Source of the DNA: Rhodobacteraceae bacterium (ex Bugula neritina AB1)
Lineage (GTDB): Bacteria > Pseudomonadota > Alphaproteobacteria > Rhodobacterales > Rhodobacteraceae
DNA length: 64,000 nt
Direction: 5' to 3'
Assembly: GCA_001730095.1 (NCBI GenBank)
Contig: MDLF01000051.1
Span: 29,952-93,951, forward strand
Shown: piece after piece, positions 8,155 to 17,974 of the stretch
Layout: every line of letters starts with the position of its first letter
Position numbering within the stretch: position 1 is the first letter of the stretch
Notes under the pieces: model-generated
What the model was told of the DNA's origin: nothing
Database searches by the model: none
What the model saw: the letters and a program-made list of their open reading frames with translations, nothing else
Made by a program: the position numbers and the translations under genes

Positions 8155-9657
8155 TTAGCTGAACAGCTCTGCGAATTCCTCGCGCAGGGCTTTCTTCTGC
8201 ACCTTGCCCATGGTGTTGCGGGGCAGGGTGTCCAGCAGGATGACCTGCTTGGGCTGCTTGAACCTGGCCAGCTGCCCCGCCAGTGCGGCCTTGACTGTTT
8301 CGGCGCTGGTGTCCTTGCCCGTCGGCACCACCACCGCCACCACGGCTTCGCCGAAATCTGGATGCGGCACGCCGATCACGGCGCTTTCCAGCACGCCGGG
8401 CAGGTCATCGATCAGGCTCTCAACCTCTTTGGGATAGACATTGAAACCGCCGGTGATGATCAGATCCTTCTCGCGCCCGACGATGGTGACATAGCCGTCC
8501 GCATCGATCCGGGCCAGGTCGCCGGTGATGAACCAGCCATCCGGCCGCAGTTCTTCTGCCGTCTTTTCCGGCATCTGCCAGTAGCCCTGGAACACATTGG
8601 CCCCGCGCACCTCCAGCACGCCGGTCTCTCCCGGTGCAACTTCAGCGCCGCCCTGCATCACCCGCGCCTCGACGCCGGGCAGCGGGAAGCCAACGGTGCC
8701 GGCGCGGCGTTCACCCTCATAGGGGTTCGAGGTGCTCATATTGGTTTCGGTCATCCCATAGCGCTCTAGGATACGGTGGCCGGTGCGCGCCTCCCATTGC
8801 GTATGGGTCTCTACCAGCAATGGCGCCGAGCCGGAAATGAACAGGCGCATGTTCGCAGTGCGTTCGCGGGTCAGCCGTTCATCCGCCAGCAGCCGGGTGT
8901 AGAAGGTCGGGACCCCCATCAACGCGGTCGCCGAGGGCATCGCCTGCAAGATCGCGTCCGCGTCAAAGCCTGGCAGGAACACCACCTGGGCGCCTGCAAA
9001 CAGCGCCACATTGGTTGCCACAAACAGACCGTGGGTGTGGAAGATCGGCAGCGCGTGGATCAGCACATCCTCGGCCGTAAAGCGCCAGTATTCCCGCAAC
9101 ATCAGCGAGTTGGAGGCCAGGTTTTCGTGGCTGAGCATCGCCCCTTTGGACCGGCCAGTGGTGCCTGAGGTGTAAAGGATCGCGGCCAGATCATCCGCTG
9201 CGCGGGCAACGGGGGCAAACCCGGATTGGCAATCTGCCAGATCCCGCAGGGAACCGTGCCCTGCAGCATCCAGTGTCAGCACTTTTGCGGTGCCGGCAAC
9301 TGCACGGATCTGATCCTGGCGAGCCGGGTCGCATACCACAACACCAGGAGAAGCATCGCCGATAAAATAGGCCACTTCCGGCCCGGTGTAGGCCGTGTTC
9401 AGAGGCAAGAAGATGCCGCCAGCCATCACCGTGCCCAGGTATAGTTCAATCGCCTGAAGGGTCTTTTGAACCTGCACCGCCACCCGGTCGCCCGGCTGCA
9501 CGCCCTGAGCTGCCAAGGCTGCCGCCATCCGCTCTGCGCCGGCAAACAAGGCACCAAAGGTCACCGTGCTGTCATCCGGCAGGCGGGCAAAAACACTGTC
9601 CTCGCGCCCCAGGGACGATTCGCGCAGCTGGCGGATCAGGTGATTGGCGTCATACAT
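8155..9657 (-). CDS. matB: Malonyl-CoA synthetase-like AMP-forming acyl-CoA ligase
   Basis: A 500-residue member of the acyl-adenylate family that should ligate malonate (or methylmalonate) to CoA with ATP. The adenylation core motif AILYTSGTTGRSKGAMLSH is near residue 155, followed by the RYGMTETNMSTSNPYEGERR block typical of MatB. The hinge GWFITGDLA and the catalytic lysine in PRNTMGKVQK near the C-terminus are present. Start at 9657 (MYDANHL) is preceded by GAGGG. No malonyl-CoA decarboxylase or malonate carrier is adjacent, so its pathway partner lies elsewhere. The substrate call rests on overall resemblance. Confidence 0.82.
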   Translation of the reverse strand: MYDANHLIRQLRESSLGREDSVFARLPDDSTVTFGALFAGAERMAAALAAQGVQPGDRVAVQVQKTLQAIELYLGTVMAGGIFLPLNTAYTGPEVAYFIGDASPGVVVCDPARQDQIRAVAGTAKVLTLDAAGHGSLRDLADCQSGFAPVARAADDLAAILYTSGTTGRSKGAMLSHENLASNSLMLREYWRFTAEDVLIHALPIFHTHGLFVATNVALFAGAQVVFLPGFDADAILQAMPSATALMGVPTFYTRLLADERLTRERTANMRLFISGSAPLLVETHTQWEARTGHRILERYGMTETNMSTSNPYEGERRAGTVGFPLPGVEARVMQGGAEVAPGETGVLEVRGANVFQGYWQMPEKTAEELRPDGWFITGDLARIDADGYVTIVGREKDLIITGGFNVYPKEVESLIDDLPGVLESAVIGVPHPDFGEAVVAVVVPTGKDTSAETVKAALAGQLARFKQPKQVILLDTLPRNTMGKVQKKALREEFAELFS

Positions 9658-9751
9658 CGGCAGCTCCCTCATTCAGCGGCGCTATTTGCGCCCTTGTAAC
9701 GGGTGAAATCAAGCCATTGATCTTTGCGGCGCAGGAGCGCAGGTTCGCGCC

Positions 9752-10687
9752 ATGGCAAAATCCTTAACATCGCATCGGCCTGTACTGGCAATTCTGCTGA
9801 AAGTGACCGCTATTGCGCTGTTCACTGCATTGTCAGGCATCATCAAGGCCACTTCGGAAACCGTGCCGGCGGGCGAAGCGGTGTTTTTCCGGTCTTTCTT
9901 TGCCATTCCGGTGATCGTCATCTGGCTGTCGATACGCGGCGAACTGCGGCATGGGCTGATCACCAAAAAGCCGATGTTTCACGTGTGGCGCGGGCTGGTC
10001 GGTACCTCGGCGATGGGGATGACCTTTATGGGGCTGGCGCTGCTGCCGCTGCCGGAAGTAACGGCCATTGGCTATGCCACACCGATCTTCACCCTGATCC
10101 TGGCAGCGCTGTTTCTGGGCGAGACGATCCGGCTGGTGCGGATCAGCGCCGTGGCCATCGGCCTGTTGGGCGTGCTGATCATGATCTGGCCGCGCTTAGG
10201 CGGCGATCTGGAGGACGGGGCCATGCTGGGGGTTCTGCTGGTGGTCGGCGCCACAGTGGCGCGCGGTTTTGTGCAGATCCATATCCGCCGCATGGTGCAG
10301 TCGGAACATACCGCGGCCATTGTGTTTTATTTCTCGCTGACGGCCTCGGGCCTGGCGCTGCTGACCGCGCCTTTCGGCTGGGTGATGCCGGATGCGCACA
10401 CCGCTGCGCTCTTGGTCGGCGCCGGTCTGGTCGGCGGGGTGGCACAGATCCTGGTCACCTCCTCTTACCGCTTCGCCCCGGCCTCGATGCTGGCGCCTTA
10501 TGATTACGCCTCGATGATCTTTGCCATAGTGATCGGCTATGTCTGGTTCGAAGAATGGCCGACGCTGGTGATGCTGGCCGGGGCTGCGCTGGTGATTGCC
10601 GGTAATGTTCTGGTGATCTGGCGCGAACACCGGCTGGGCCTGCAGCGTGGCAAAGCTAAGCCGATGATTGATCCCAAAGGTGGATAG
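9752..10687 (+). CDS. EamA/DMT-family transporter
   Basis: A 311-residue integral membrane protein with about ten hydrophobic helices arranged as two EamA repeats (roughly residues 12-150 and 160-295). Signature-like stretches include EAVFFRSFFAIP, GMTFMGLALLPLPEVTAIGYATPIF and, in the second half, PYDYASMIFAIVIGYVWFEEWP, which is typical of the RhaT/YdcZ-like DMT exporters. It probably exports small metabolites such as amino acids or purines; the substrate cannot be told. Monocistronic, divergent from matB. Confidence 0.85.
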   Translation: MAKSLTSHRPVLAILLKVTAIALFTALSGIIKATSETVPAGEAVFFRSFFAIPVIVIWLSIRGELRHGLITKKPMFHVWRGLVGTSAMGMTFMGLALLPLPEVTAIGYATPIFTLILAALFLGETIRLVRISAVAIGLLGVLIMIWPRLGGDLEDGAMLGVLLVVGATVARGFVQIHIRRMVQSEHTAAIVFYFSLTASGLALLTAPFGWVMPDAHTAALLVGAGLVGGVAQILVTSSYRFAPASMLAPYDYASMIFAIVIGYVWFEEWPTLVMLAGAALVIAGNVLVIWREHRLGLQRGKAKPMIDPKGG

Positions 10688-10962
10688 AAGGCTCTAGCAA
10701 GGGGATTTTGGCTGAAACCGGCAAGCGCGGCGTGCCTGCATTTGGCAAAACTTGTGGCGGTGAACGGTCAGGGCATAGGCCAGTTGCTCTGTGTTTTCCG
10801 GGCTCCCGGCCGCTGCTGACCTTTTGGAGAGCGCCCCGGCTGGGACAGGGGCAGGGGGAGAATATCGCTGTGCAGACCCAACATGGCGCATATGGTACCG
10901 GCTTTGCATCCTGCGTCCATTGCGCTGGACGAATTGCAAGCAGACTTGAACGCTTGCGCGCC

Positions 10963-11277
10963 TCAGCGGGTCAGCCCCGGCGCATCCGCTTCGACAACCC
11001 CGATCTGATAGCTCAAAAAGGCCCTTTCACGGATTTCTTTCAAAGCCTGATACTCTGCGCTTTGAAAGACCTTGTCCACGGCCGCGCGATTTGGATAGCG
11101 GACGATTGTCGCCATTTCCGGCAGTTTTTCACCGACAATCGTGGCTGATATTTCATACCCTTGGAGAATTTCGGCTCCCGCCTCTTCCAGCAGCGGCTTG
11201 GTGGTGCCCAAATACATGCTGAGCGCCTCCAGATCGTCCGGATTGATCGTTGTCAGTGCAAAAACGATGACAGCCAT
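10963..11277 (-). CDS. DUF1330 small protein
   Basis: A 104-residue protein of the ferredoxin-like dimeric alpha-beta barrel superfamily. The pattern fits DUF1330: a first strand (VIVFALTTI), a helix (LEALSMYLGTTKPLLEEAG), strand ILQGYEISATIVG, then ATIVRYPNRAAVDKVFQSAEYQAL, the family's hallmark YP..A......SPEY motif with Q in place of P. Biochemical role is unknown for the family; stand-alone members are often general stress or quinone-monooxygenase-like proteins. Cytosolic. Nothing adjacent clarifies its role. Confidence 0.8.
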   Translation of the reverse strand: MAVIVFALTTINPDDLEALSMYLGTTKPLLEEAGAEILQGYEISATIVGEKLPEMATIVRYPNRAAVDKVFQSAEYQALKEIRERAFLSYQIGVVEADAPGLTR

Positions 11278-11510
11278 ATTTTCTCTCGCCTTACTCCCGT
11301 CTTCCTCTTCTGCAACCTGCCGCCGGTTTCTGGTGTTCAGTTGGCGCGGTTCACTCGATGTGCACCGGGCCGCTCAATCGTTTTGGGGCAACCTGTTAAC
11401 TTTCACTATGCGCACAGCCGCGAAGCAATAAAACAGATTTAACGTCGGTAGCCTTTGCGCAATCGGTCAGGCTCCTATTCTTTGGGATAGGTCGGCTATT
11501 CTTTACGGAC

Positions 11511-11541
11511 CAAAAAAACCCCCGCACGCGGGCGGGGGTTC
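11511..11541 (-). terminator. Rho-independent terminator of ilvE
   Basis: On the minus strand ACCCCCGCCCGCGTGCGGGGGT folds into a strong stem followed directly by TTTTTTT. It lies about 30 bp after the ilvE stop codon. Confidence 0.9.
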
Positions 11542-11572
11542 GGAAACTCTTGGTTCTTGCAAGTGCGGGTGG

Positions 11573-12439
11573 TCAGGCGCGCACCAGTGCCTCGTAGTCT
11601 TCGGCGATCTCCCGGGTCAGGGCGCCAACTTCAAACATATAGTCGCCGATCTGCCCGACCGGGGTGACCTCGGCCGCGGTGCCGGTCAGCCAGCATTGCT
11701 CGAACTCCGCCATCTCTTCCGGCTTGATACGGCGCTCGTGCACGGTGATGCCCTTGTCCTTGAGCATCTGAATGACGGTCTGGCGGGTGATGCCGTTCAG
11801 AAAGCAATCTGCCAGCGGGGTGTGCACCTCGCCGTCCTTCACAAAAAACACATTGGCGCCGGTTGCCTCTGCCACATAGCCGCGCCAGTCCATGAACAGT
11901 GCGTCCGAACAACCCTTGGCTTCTGCCTTGTGCTTGGAGATGGTGCAGATCATGTAAAGGCCGGCCGCCTTGGCGTGGACCGGGATGGTTTCCGGGCTCG
12001 GGCGTTTCCATTCCGCGATGTCGAGCTTGGCGCCCTTCATCTTGGCGTCGCCGTAATAGGCGCCCCAGCCCCAGACCGCGATCGCCATACGCACCGGGTT
12101 CTTGGCCGAAGCCACGCCCATATCCTCACCCGAGCCGCGCCAGACCAGCGCCCGCACATAGGCGTCCTGCAGGCCAGAGGCCTTCAGGGTTTCTTCCTTG
12201 GCCGCCTCGATCTGATCGACGGTATAGGGCATCGGCATATCCAGCGCCTCGGCGGATGCGATCAGACGCTCGGAATGCTCGCGGCTTTTGAAGATCTTGC
12301 CGTTATAGGCGCGTTCGCCCTCGAACACGGAGGAGGCGTAATGCATCGCATGGGTCAGGATATGCACCTTGGCATCCCGCCAGTCGACCAGTTCGCCGTC
12401 CATCCAGATCACACCGTCACGGTCATCATAGCCTGCCAT
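11573..12439 (-). CDS. ilvE: Branched-chain amino acid aminotransferase
   Basis: Transfers the amino group between glutamate and the 2-oxo acids of valine, leucine and isoleucine, using PLP, in the cytosol. The 288-residue fold-type IV enzyme contains the PLP lysine in IPVHAKAAGLY (near residue 150), the conserved GYVAEATGANVFFVKDG and LNGITRQTVIQM stretches. Length is the usual one for alphaproteobacterial IlvE. GGAGGG lies 6 nt before the ATG. It is followed by a strong terminator, so it is probably monocistronic. D-amino acid aminotransferase is a fold relative but the sequence reads as IlvE. Confidence 0.93.
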   Translation of the reverse strand: MAGYDDRDGVIWMDGELVDWRDAKVHILTHAMHYASSVFEGERAYNGKIFKSREHSERLIASAEALDMPMPYTVDQIEAAKEETLKASGLQDAYVRALVWRGSGEDMGVASAKNPVRMAIAVWGWGAYYGDAKMKGAKLDIAEWKRPSPETIPVHAKAAGLYMICTISKHKAEAKGCSDALFMDWRGYVAEATGANVFFVKDGEVHTPLADCFLNGITRQTVIQMLKDKGITVHERRIKPEEMAEFEQCWLTGTAAEVTPVGQIGDYMFEVGALTREIAEDYEALVRA

Positions 12440-12598
12440 ACCGCACCCTCCTAAACTAAGCGGAATTTCATTTGTTGCGCATATTGCGGCCGTTCCGGAC
12501 GCAATCTTGCGTCAAAGCTGCGATTCGATACATCTTCCCCCTTGGAATGTCAACAAGGCTGACATAAACTGACCGGCAAGACAGACGAGGGGGCACAA

Positions 12599-13102
12599 AT
12601 GCCGGAAGGCCGGACAGGGCAGGGGTATGGCGGCGAAAGCCTGCTGTTTCTGACAGATGAGCAGTTGCGCCAGGGGATCGAGGCAATGTTCTTTGCCTAC
12701 CGCGGATTTACCGCCGACCCGGACCGGATCCTGGCCGAACTGGCCTATGGCCGGGCGCATCATCGGGCGATCCATTTCATCAACCGCTCGCCGGGCACCA
12801 CGGTGAACAATCTTCTCAGCATTCTGGGCGTGACCAAACAGTCGCTGAACCGGGTGCTGCGCACGCTGATTGGCGACGGCTTGGTGATCAGCAAAGTGGG
12901 TGAGCTGGACAAGCGCGAGCGCCACCTCTTTCTCACGGAACAGGGCCAGGCGCTGGAGGCAACGCTTTCGGATGCTCAGCGCGCCCGGATGCGGGCCGCC
13001 TACAAGGATGCCGGTCCCGAGGCGGTACAGGGTTTCAAAACAGTGCTTGAGGCGATGATGGATGCGGATATGCGCCGCGCCTACGCCAAGCTGCGGGACT
13101 AG
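12599..13102 (+). CDS. petP: MarR-family regulator (PetP-like)
   Basis: A 167-residue MarR-fold DNA-binding protein. The winged helix spans about residues 35-125: SPGTTVNNLLSILGVTKQSLNRVLRTLIGDGLV is the recognition region and KRERHLFLTEQG the wing. It lies 6 bp upstream of an OmpR-type response regulator, the arrangement of petP-petR described upstream of petABC in Rhodobacter capsulatus, where PetR was needed for growth. Here the pair is 12 kb from petA. No ligand can be named. The symbol rests on gene pairing and length and is an inference. Confidence 0.75.
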   Translation: MPEGRTGQGYGGESLLFLTDEQLRQGIEAMFFAYRGFTADPDRILAELAYGRAHHRAIHFINRSPGTTVNNLLSILGVTKQSLNRVLRTLIGDGLVISKVGELDKRERHLFLTEQGQALEATLSDAQRARMRAAYKDAGPEAVQGFKTVLEAMMDADMRRAYAKLRD

Positions 13103-13108
13103 GCCGAC

Positions 13109-13810
13109 ATGAGCACACATGACGCCCATCTGCTGATCGTGGATGACGACGAGCGCATTCGCGGCCTGTTGAAGAAATTCCTGATGCGCTCCGGTTTCCT
13201 GGTGACGGCGGCGCGGGATGCGGCCCATGCCCGCAGAGTGCTGGCCGGTCTGGATTTCGATCTGATCATTATGGATGTGATGATGCCCGGTGAGGACGGT
13301 GTTTCGCTGACCCGGTCCTTGCGCGAAACCATGACCACCCCAATCCTGCTGCTGACCGCCAAAGGCGAGACCGAAGACCGGATTTCGGGCCTGGAGGCCG
13401 GCGCTGACGATTACCTGCCGAAACCTTTCGAACCCAAGGAGCTTTTGCTGCGGGTCAATGCCATTCTGCGCCGGATGCCTGACACCACCGCTCAGGACAG
13501 CGCCCCCAAGGTGCTGCATCTGGGCGCCATCCGTTATGACATTGAGCGTGGCGAGATGTGGCAGGGGGATGAGCTGATCCGTCTCACCGGCACCGAAAGC
13601 CAGCTGATGAAGATCTTCGCAGGCTGCCCCGGCGAGCCGGTTTCCCGCAGCAAGCTGGTTGAGGATCTGGGTCGCGACCGCGGTCAGGCGCAAGAGCGCG
13701 CTGTGGACGTGCAGATCACCCGCCTGCGCCGCAAGATCGAACCCAACCCGAAACAGCCGCAGTACCTGCAAACTGTGCGCGGCGCTGGCTATATGCTGAC
13801 CCCGGACTGA
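13109..13810 (+). CDS. petR: OmpR-family response regulator (PetR-like)
   Basis: A 233-residue two-component response regulator: receiver domain (residues 6-120) with the acidic pair VDDDERIRG, phosphoacceptor Asp in LIIMDVMMPGEDG (about residue 55) and Lys in YLPKPFEPKELL, then an OmpR/PhoB winged helix (residues 135-230) ending VRGAGYMLTPD. It has no histidine kinase next to it; its partner is a MarR protein 6 bp upstream. This pairing and the length match R. capsulatus PetR, with which I identify it by context. Confidence 0.8.
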   Translation: MSTHDAHLLIVDDDERIRGLLKKFLMRSGFLVTAARDAAHARRVLAGLDFDLIIMDVMMPGEDGVSLTRSLRETMTTPILLLTAKGETEDRISGLEAGADDYLPKPFEPKELLLRVNAILRRMPDTTAQDSAPKVLHLGAIRYDIERGEMWQGDELIRLTGTESQLMKIFAGCPGEPVSRSKLVEDLGRDRGQAQERAVDVQITRLRRKIEPNPKQPQYLQTVRGAGYMLTPD

Positions 13811-13824
13811 ATCGAGGCCAGCTG

Positions 13825-13876
13825 CTTCTTTCTGGTGATAAATACCCCGGGGTCCGGGGCCGCGCCCCGGGATTCC
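13825..13876. repeat. GC-rich dispersed intergenic repeat, copy 2
   Basis: CTTCTTTCTGGTGATAAATA, then CCCCGGGGTCCGGGGC and CGCGCCCCGGG. Same order of blocks as 5606-5670. The second part folds into a strong hairpin that may also end petR transcription. Confidence 0.6.
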
Positions 13877-13941
13877 TCTTGCAGCCGCCGCCAACCCGCT
13901 CCTAGTGTCGCGCCAAGACCCGCCGCAGGAGGAAACCGCAG

Positions 13942-14868
13942 ATGACCACCGCCCTGATCACCCATGCCGATTGCCTGCAGCATGTGACCCCCGATGGCCA
14001 CCCTGAACAGGTCGCCCGACTGGAACACATTCTGCACGCGCTGGAGCCCTTGGACTTGCATCGTGTGACTGCCCCGATGGCTGCCGAAGACGACATCCTG
14101 CGCATTCACCCCGCCGGTTATCTCGCAGAGCTGCGCAAAGCCTCCCCGGCTGATGGCTGGGTGCAGATCGACGGGGATACGTTCTTGTCCCCCGGCTCGC
14201 TGGACGCAGCCTTTCGCGCGGCCGGCGCGGTGGTGCGCGGCGTCGACATGGTGCTGGGCGGCGAGGTGCAGAACGCCTTTGCCGCAGTGCGCCCGCCGGG
14301 GCATCACGCCGAAACAGACACCGCCATGGGCTTCTGCCTGTTCGGCAATGCAGCACTGGCGGCAAAACACGCGCTGGATCACCACGGGCTCAGCCGCGTC
14401 GCGGTGGTGGATTTCGACGTGCACCACGGCAACGGCACCCAGGATCTGTTGTGGGATGAACCGCGCGCGCTGGTCATCACCAGCCAGCAGATGCCGCTCT
14501 GGCCCGGCTCCGGCCGCCCGGATGAGGACGGTGCCCATAACAATATCCTGAACATGCCGCTGGCGCCGGGATCAGGCCGAGCAGAGATGCAGGTGGCCTA
14601 TGAGGGTCAGGCCTTCTCGCGCCTGCGCAGCTTCAAGCCCGAGCTGATCATCATCTCGGCAGGTTTCGATGCCCATCAGGACGATCCGCTTGCCAGCCTC
14701 AACTGGGCCACCGCCGATTTCGCCTGGATCACAGCCGAGCTGGGTAAACTCGCAAGTGAACTTTGCGGCGGCCGTATCGTCTCGACTTTGGAAGGCGGAT
14801 ATGATCTGAACGCGCTGGCCGCGGCAACCCGCGCGCATGTGGAAGAATTGATAAAGGCACCGGCATGA
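13942..14868 (+). CDS. Histone deacetylase family protein (acetylpolyamine amidohydrolase-like)
   Basis: A 308-residue zinc-dependent deacetylase of the arginase/deacetylase fold. Catalytic features are in place: RPPGHHAE with the paired catalytic His residues (near 117-122), the zinc-ligand segment VVDFDVHHGNGTQ (Asp and His), and the last zinc Asp in ISAGFDAHQDDPL. Bacterial members remove acetyl groups from polyamines, acetoin-related compounds or proteins; the substrate is not deducible. Its stop overlaps the xseB start by 4 bp (ATGA), so it is translationally linked to xseB-ispA-dxs, an arrangement shared with other Rhodobacteraceae as far as I recall. Confidence 0.88.
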   Translation: MTTALITHADCLQHVTPDGHPEQVARLEHILHALEPLDLHRVTAPMAAEDDILRIHPAGYLAELRKASPADGWVQIDGDTFLSPGSLDAAFRAAGAVVRGVDMVLGGEVQNAFAAVRPPGHHAETDTAMGFCLFGNAALAAKHALDHHGLSRVAVVDFDVHHGNGTQDLLWDEPRALVITSQQMPLWPGSGRPDEDGAHNNILNMPLAPGSGRAEMQVAYEGQAFSRLRSFKPELIIISAGFDAHQDDPLASLNWATADFAWITAELGKLASELCGGRIVSTLEGGYDLNALAAATRAHVEELIKAPA

Positions 14869-15107
14869 CTGAGACCCCCGTAGACCAGATGAGCTTTGAA
14901 CAGGCGATGCGTGAGCTGGAAGGCGTGGTGGACCAATTGGAGCGCGGCGACGTGGCGCTGGATGCCTCGATCGCTTTGTACGAACGTGGTGCGGCGCTGA
15001 AGAAACGCTGCGAGGACGAGCTGAAGCGCGCCGAGGAAAAGGTTGCGGCCATCACATTGGACGCAAACGGCACCCCCAAAGGCACCCAGCCGCTGGACGC
15101 CGGCTGA
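14865..15107 (+). CDS. xseB: Exodeoxyribonuclease VII small subunit
   Basis: An 80-residue coiled-coil subunit that binds XseA to form exonuclease VII, which degrades single-stranded DNA. The characteristic SFEQAMRELEGVVDQLERGDVALDASIALYERG heptad region (quoted in part: SFEQAMRELEGVVDQLE, ALDASIALYERG) is intact. It overlaps the upstream deacetylase gene by 4 bp and is 3 bp from ispA, as in many bacteria where xseB-ispA-dxs form an operon. Confidence 0.94.
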   Translation: MTETPVDQMSFEQAMRELEGVVDQLERGDVALDASIALYERGAALKKRCEDELKRAEEKVAAITLDANGTPKGTQPLDAG

Positions 15108-15110
15108 CAC

Positions 15111-15995
15111 ATGACCGCCGCAGCTGACGCCCAAACGCGCCCCTTCGCAGAGGCGCTGAAAGACGCGCAAGGCCAGATTACCGCACATATGGAGCTGCGG
15201 CTGGCGGGTGGTGACGAACTGCATGTGGCGATGCGCTATGCCATCACCGGTGGCAAGATGCTGCGCGGCTTTCTTGTTCTGGAAAGCGCCCGTCTGCACA
15301 GCGTTCCGGCTGAGGCCGCCCTCGCGGCTGCGCTCGCCATTGAATGCATCCATGCCTATTCGCTGGTGCATGACGATCTGCCCTGCATGGACGACGACGA
15401 TCTGCGCCGTGGTCAGCCCACTGTCCACAAGAAATGGAATGAAGCGATGGCGGTGCTGGCGGGCGACAGCCTGCAGGCATTTGCTTTTGAACTGCTGGCA
15501 GACCCCAAGATGGGCCCGCAGGCGCTGACCCTGATCCGCAGTCTGGCGCAATCCTCTGGCAAGGACGGTATGGTCTCGGGCCAAATGCTGGACATCGCCG
15601 CCGAGACCGCGGCTGATCCGCTGACTCTGGATCAGATCACCAAGCTGCAGAGCCGCAAAACCGGCTGCCTGATCGAGTGGTCTGCCACCGCCGGTGCCGT
15701 GCTGGCAGGCAGCGACCCGGCACCTCTGCGGCAATACGCATGCGCCCTTGGCCTTGCATTTCAGATCGCCGATGACATCTTGGATGTGGAAGGCGACGCC
15801 GCAAAGGTCGGCAAGGCGGTGCGCAAGGATGCCGATGCCGGCAAAGCCACATTTGTCTCGCTTCTGGGGCTGGCAGAGGCCAAGGCCCGCGCAAGTGCCC
15901 TGTGCAAGGAAGCCTGTTTCGCACTCGCGCCTTACGGCGCGGATGCTGCAACCTTGAAGGAAGCCGCGCGCTTCGTTATTTCGCGCGACAGCTAA
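15111..15995 (+). CDS. ispA: Farnesyl diphosphate synthase family prenyltransferase
   Basis: Builds C15 (possibly C20) isoprenyl diphosphate from IPP and DMAPP in the cytosol. The 294-residue protein has both Asp-rich motifs: [14 protein letters not shown] (FARM, near residue 85) and [11 protein letters not shown] (SARM, near 222), plus GGKMLRGF and the KTGCLIEWS lysine. Followed after 50 bp by dxs, so precursors of quinones, carotenoids and cell-wall lipids are made by adjacent genes. FARM spacing with CxDDDD is typical of type II FPP synthases; GGPP synthase activity cannot be excluded. Confidence 0.93.
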   Translation: MTAAADAQTRPFAEALKDAQGQITAHMELRLAGGDELHVAMRYAITGGKMLRGFLVLESARLHSVPAEAALAAALAIECIHAYSLVHDDLPCMDDDDLRRGQPTVHKKWNEAMAVLAGDSLQAFAFELLADPKMGPQALTLIRSLAQSSGKDGMVSGQMLDIAAETAADPLTLDQITKLQSRKTGCLIEWSATAGAVLAGSDPAPLRQYACALGLAFQIADDILDVEGDAAKVGKAVRKDADAGKATFVSLLGLAEAKARASALCKEACFALAPYGADAATLKEAARFVISRDS

Positions 15996-16045
15996 CCCCG
16001 CGCCACGCCCGGACCACTCTGGCCGGTGCAGCCCAAGGAGACACC

Positions 16046-17974
16046 ATGTCCGAAAGGCCCAATACCCCGCTTCTGGACCAGATCTCGCGCCCTGCGGATC
16101 TGAAGGGGCTGACGGATGCGCAGCTGGTGCAGGTTGCCCATGAACTGCGGCAGGAAACCATTGCCGCGGTTTCGGTCACCGGTGGTCATCTGGGGGCAGG
16201 CCTTGGGGTGGTGGAGCTGACCACCGCCCTGCATGCGGTCTTTGACACCCCGCGTGACAAGGTGATCTGGGACGTCTCACATCAATGCTACCCGCATAAG
16301 ATCCTGACCGGCCGCCGTGACCGCATCCGTACCCTGCGGATGAAAGACGGTCTCAGCGGTTTCACCAAACGGTCTGAGTCGCCATATGACCCTTTCGGCG
16401 CCGCCCACAGCTCCACCTCGATCAGCGCAGCGCTTGGCTTTGCCGTGGCGCGTGACCTTGGCGGGGTGATCCCCGAGGGCAATGGCGATGCAATTGCCGT
16501 GATCGGCGATGGATCAATGTCGGCCGGCATGGCGTTTGAGGCGATGAACAACGCAGGCCATCTGGGCAAGCGGCTGATCGTCATTCTGAACGACAATGAA
16601 ATGTCGATTGCCCCGCCGGTTGGCGCGCTGTCCTCCTATCTCTCGCGTCTTTATGCGGGCGAACCCTTCCAGGAGCTGAAAGCCGCCGCCAAGGGTGCCG
16701 TCTCGCTGCTGCCAGAACCCTTCCGCGAAGGCGCCAAGCGGGCCAAGGATATGCTCAAGGGCATGGCTGTTGGCGGCACTTTGTTCGAGGCGCTCGGATT
16801 TTCCTATCTCGGTCCCATTGATGGCCACGATATGGACCAGCTGCTGCCGGTGCTGCGTACGGTCAAGGACCGCGCCACCGGCCCGATCCTGATCCATGTG
16901 CTGACCAAGAAGGGCAAGGGCTACGCCCCGGCCGAGGCCGCCCTCGACAAGGGGCACGCGACAGCCAAATTCGACATGGTGACCGGCGAGCAGAAAAAAG
17001 CGCCCTCCAACGCGCCGTCCTATACTTCGGTCTTTGGCAATGAGCTGGTGAAGCTCGCGGCCAGGGACGACAAGATCTGTGCTGTCACTGCGGCGATGCC
17101 CGATGGCACCGGGCTGAACCTGATGGCCGAACGCTATCCCTCGCGTACTTTCGATGTCGGCATTGCCGAACAGCACGGCGTCACTTTTGCCGCAGCACTG
17201 GCCGCAGGCGGGATGAAGCCGTTTTGCGCGATGTATTCGACCTTTCTGCAGCGCGGTTATGATCAGGTGGTGCATGACGTGGCAATCCAGCGCCTGCCTG
17301 TCCGCTTTGCCATCGACCGTGCCGGTCTGGTGGGGGCCGACGGTGCCACCCACGCGGGCAGCTTTGACATCGGATTCATGGCCAACCTGCCGGGCATGGT
17401 GGTGATGGCCGCCGCCGACGAGGCCGAGCTGGCCCATATGGTCGCCACTGCCGCCGCACACGACGACGGCCCCATTGCGTTCCGCTACCCGCGCGGTGAG
17501 GGCGAAGGCGTCGATATGCCGGAAACCCCGGAAGTGTTGGAGATCGGCAAAGGCCGGATGATCCAGGAGGGCAAACGCGTCGCCCTTCTGTCCTTTGGCA
17601 CCCGTCTGGGTGAGGTCAAGAAAGCCGCTGAGGCACTGGCAGCCAAAGGTATCACGCCGACCATCGCCGACGCCCGCTTTGCCAAGCCGCTGGACCGCGA
17701 TCTGATCCTGCAGCTGGCCGCCGACCACGAGGCGCTGATCACCATCGAGGAAGGCGCGGTGGGCGGTTTCGGCTCCCATGTGGCGCAGCTGTTGGCAGAA
17801 GAAGGCGTGTTTGACGGCGGCCTGAAGTTCCGCTCCATGGTGCTGCCCGATATCTTCATCGACCAGGCCAGCCCCGCGGATATGTATGAAGTTGCAACCA
17901 TGAACGCTCCGCAGATCGAAGCCAAGGTGCTGGAGGTTCTGGGCGTGGCAACGATTGGCGAGAAGCGGGCATAG
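16046..17974 (+). CDS. dxs: 1-deoxy-D-xylulose-5-phosphate synthase
   Basis: First committed step of the MEP isoprenoid pathway: pyruvate plus glyceraldehyde-3-phosphate to DXP, using thiamine pyrophosphate. The 642-residue protein contains the TPP motif [18 protein letters not shown] (near residue 150), [19 protein letters not shown] with the catalytic His/Glu region and [18 protein letters not shown]. Start at 16046 ([10 protein letters not shown]) is preceded by AAGGAG; the longer in-frame reading upstream lies inside ispA. The thiamine import operon thiBPQ elsewhere in the window supplies its cofactor. Confidence 0.96.
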   Translation: MSERPNTPLLDQISRPADLKGLTDAQLVQVAHELRQETIAAVSVTGGHLGAGLGVVELTTALHAVFDTPRDKVIWDVSHQCYPHKILTGRRDRIRTLRMKDGLSGFTKRSESPYDPFGAAHSSTSISAALGFAVARDLGGVIPEGNGDAIAVIGDGSMSAGMAFEAMNNAGHLGKRLIVILNDNEMSIAPPVGALSSYLSRLYAGEPFQELKAAAKGAVSLLPEPFREGAKRAKDMLKGMAVGGTLFEALGFSYLGPIDGHDMDQLLPVLRTVKDRATGPILIHVLTKKGKGYAPAEAALDKGHATAKFDMVTGEQKKAPSNAPSYTSVFGNELVKLAARDDKICAVTAAMPDGTGLNLMAERYPSRTFDVGIAEQHGVTFAAALAAGGMKPFCAMYSTFLQRGYDQVVHDVAIQRLPVRFAIDRAGLVGADGATHAGSFDIGFMANLPGMVVMAAADEAELAHMVATAAAHDDGPIAFRYPRGEGEGVDMPETPEVLEIGKGRMIQEGKRVALLSFGTRLGEVKKAAEALAAKGITPTIADARFAKPLDRDLILQLAADHEALITIEEGAVGGFGSHVAQLLAEEGVFDGGLKFRSMVLPDIFIDQASPADMYEVATMNAPQIEAKVLEVLGVATIGEKRA

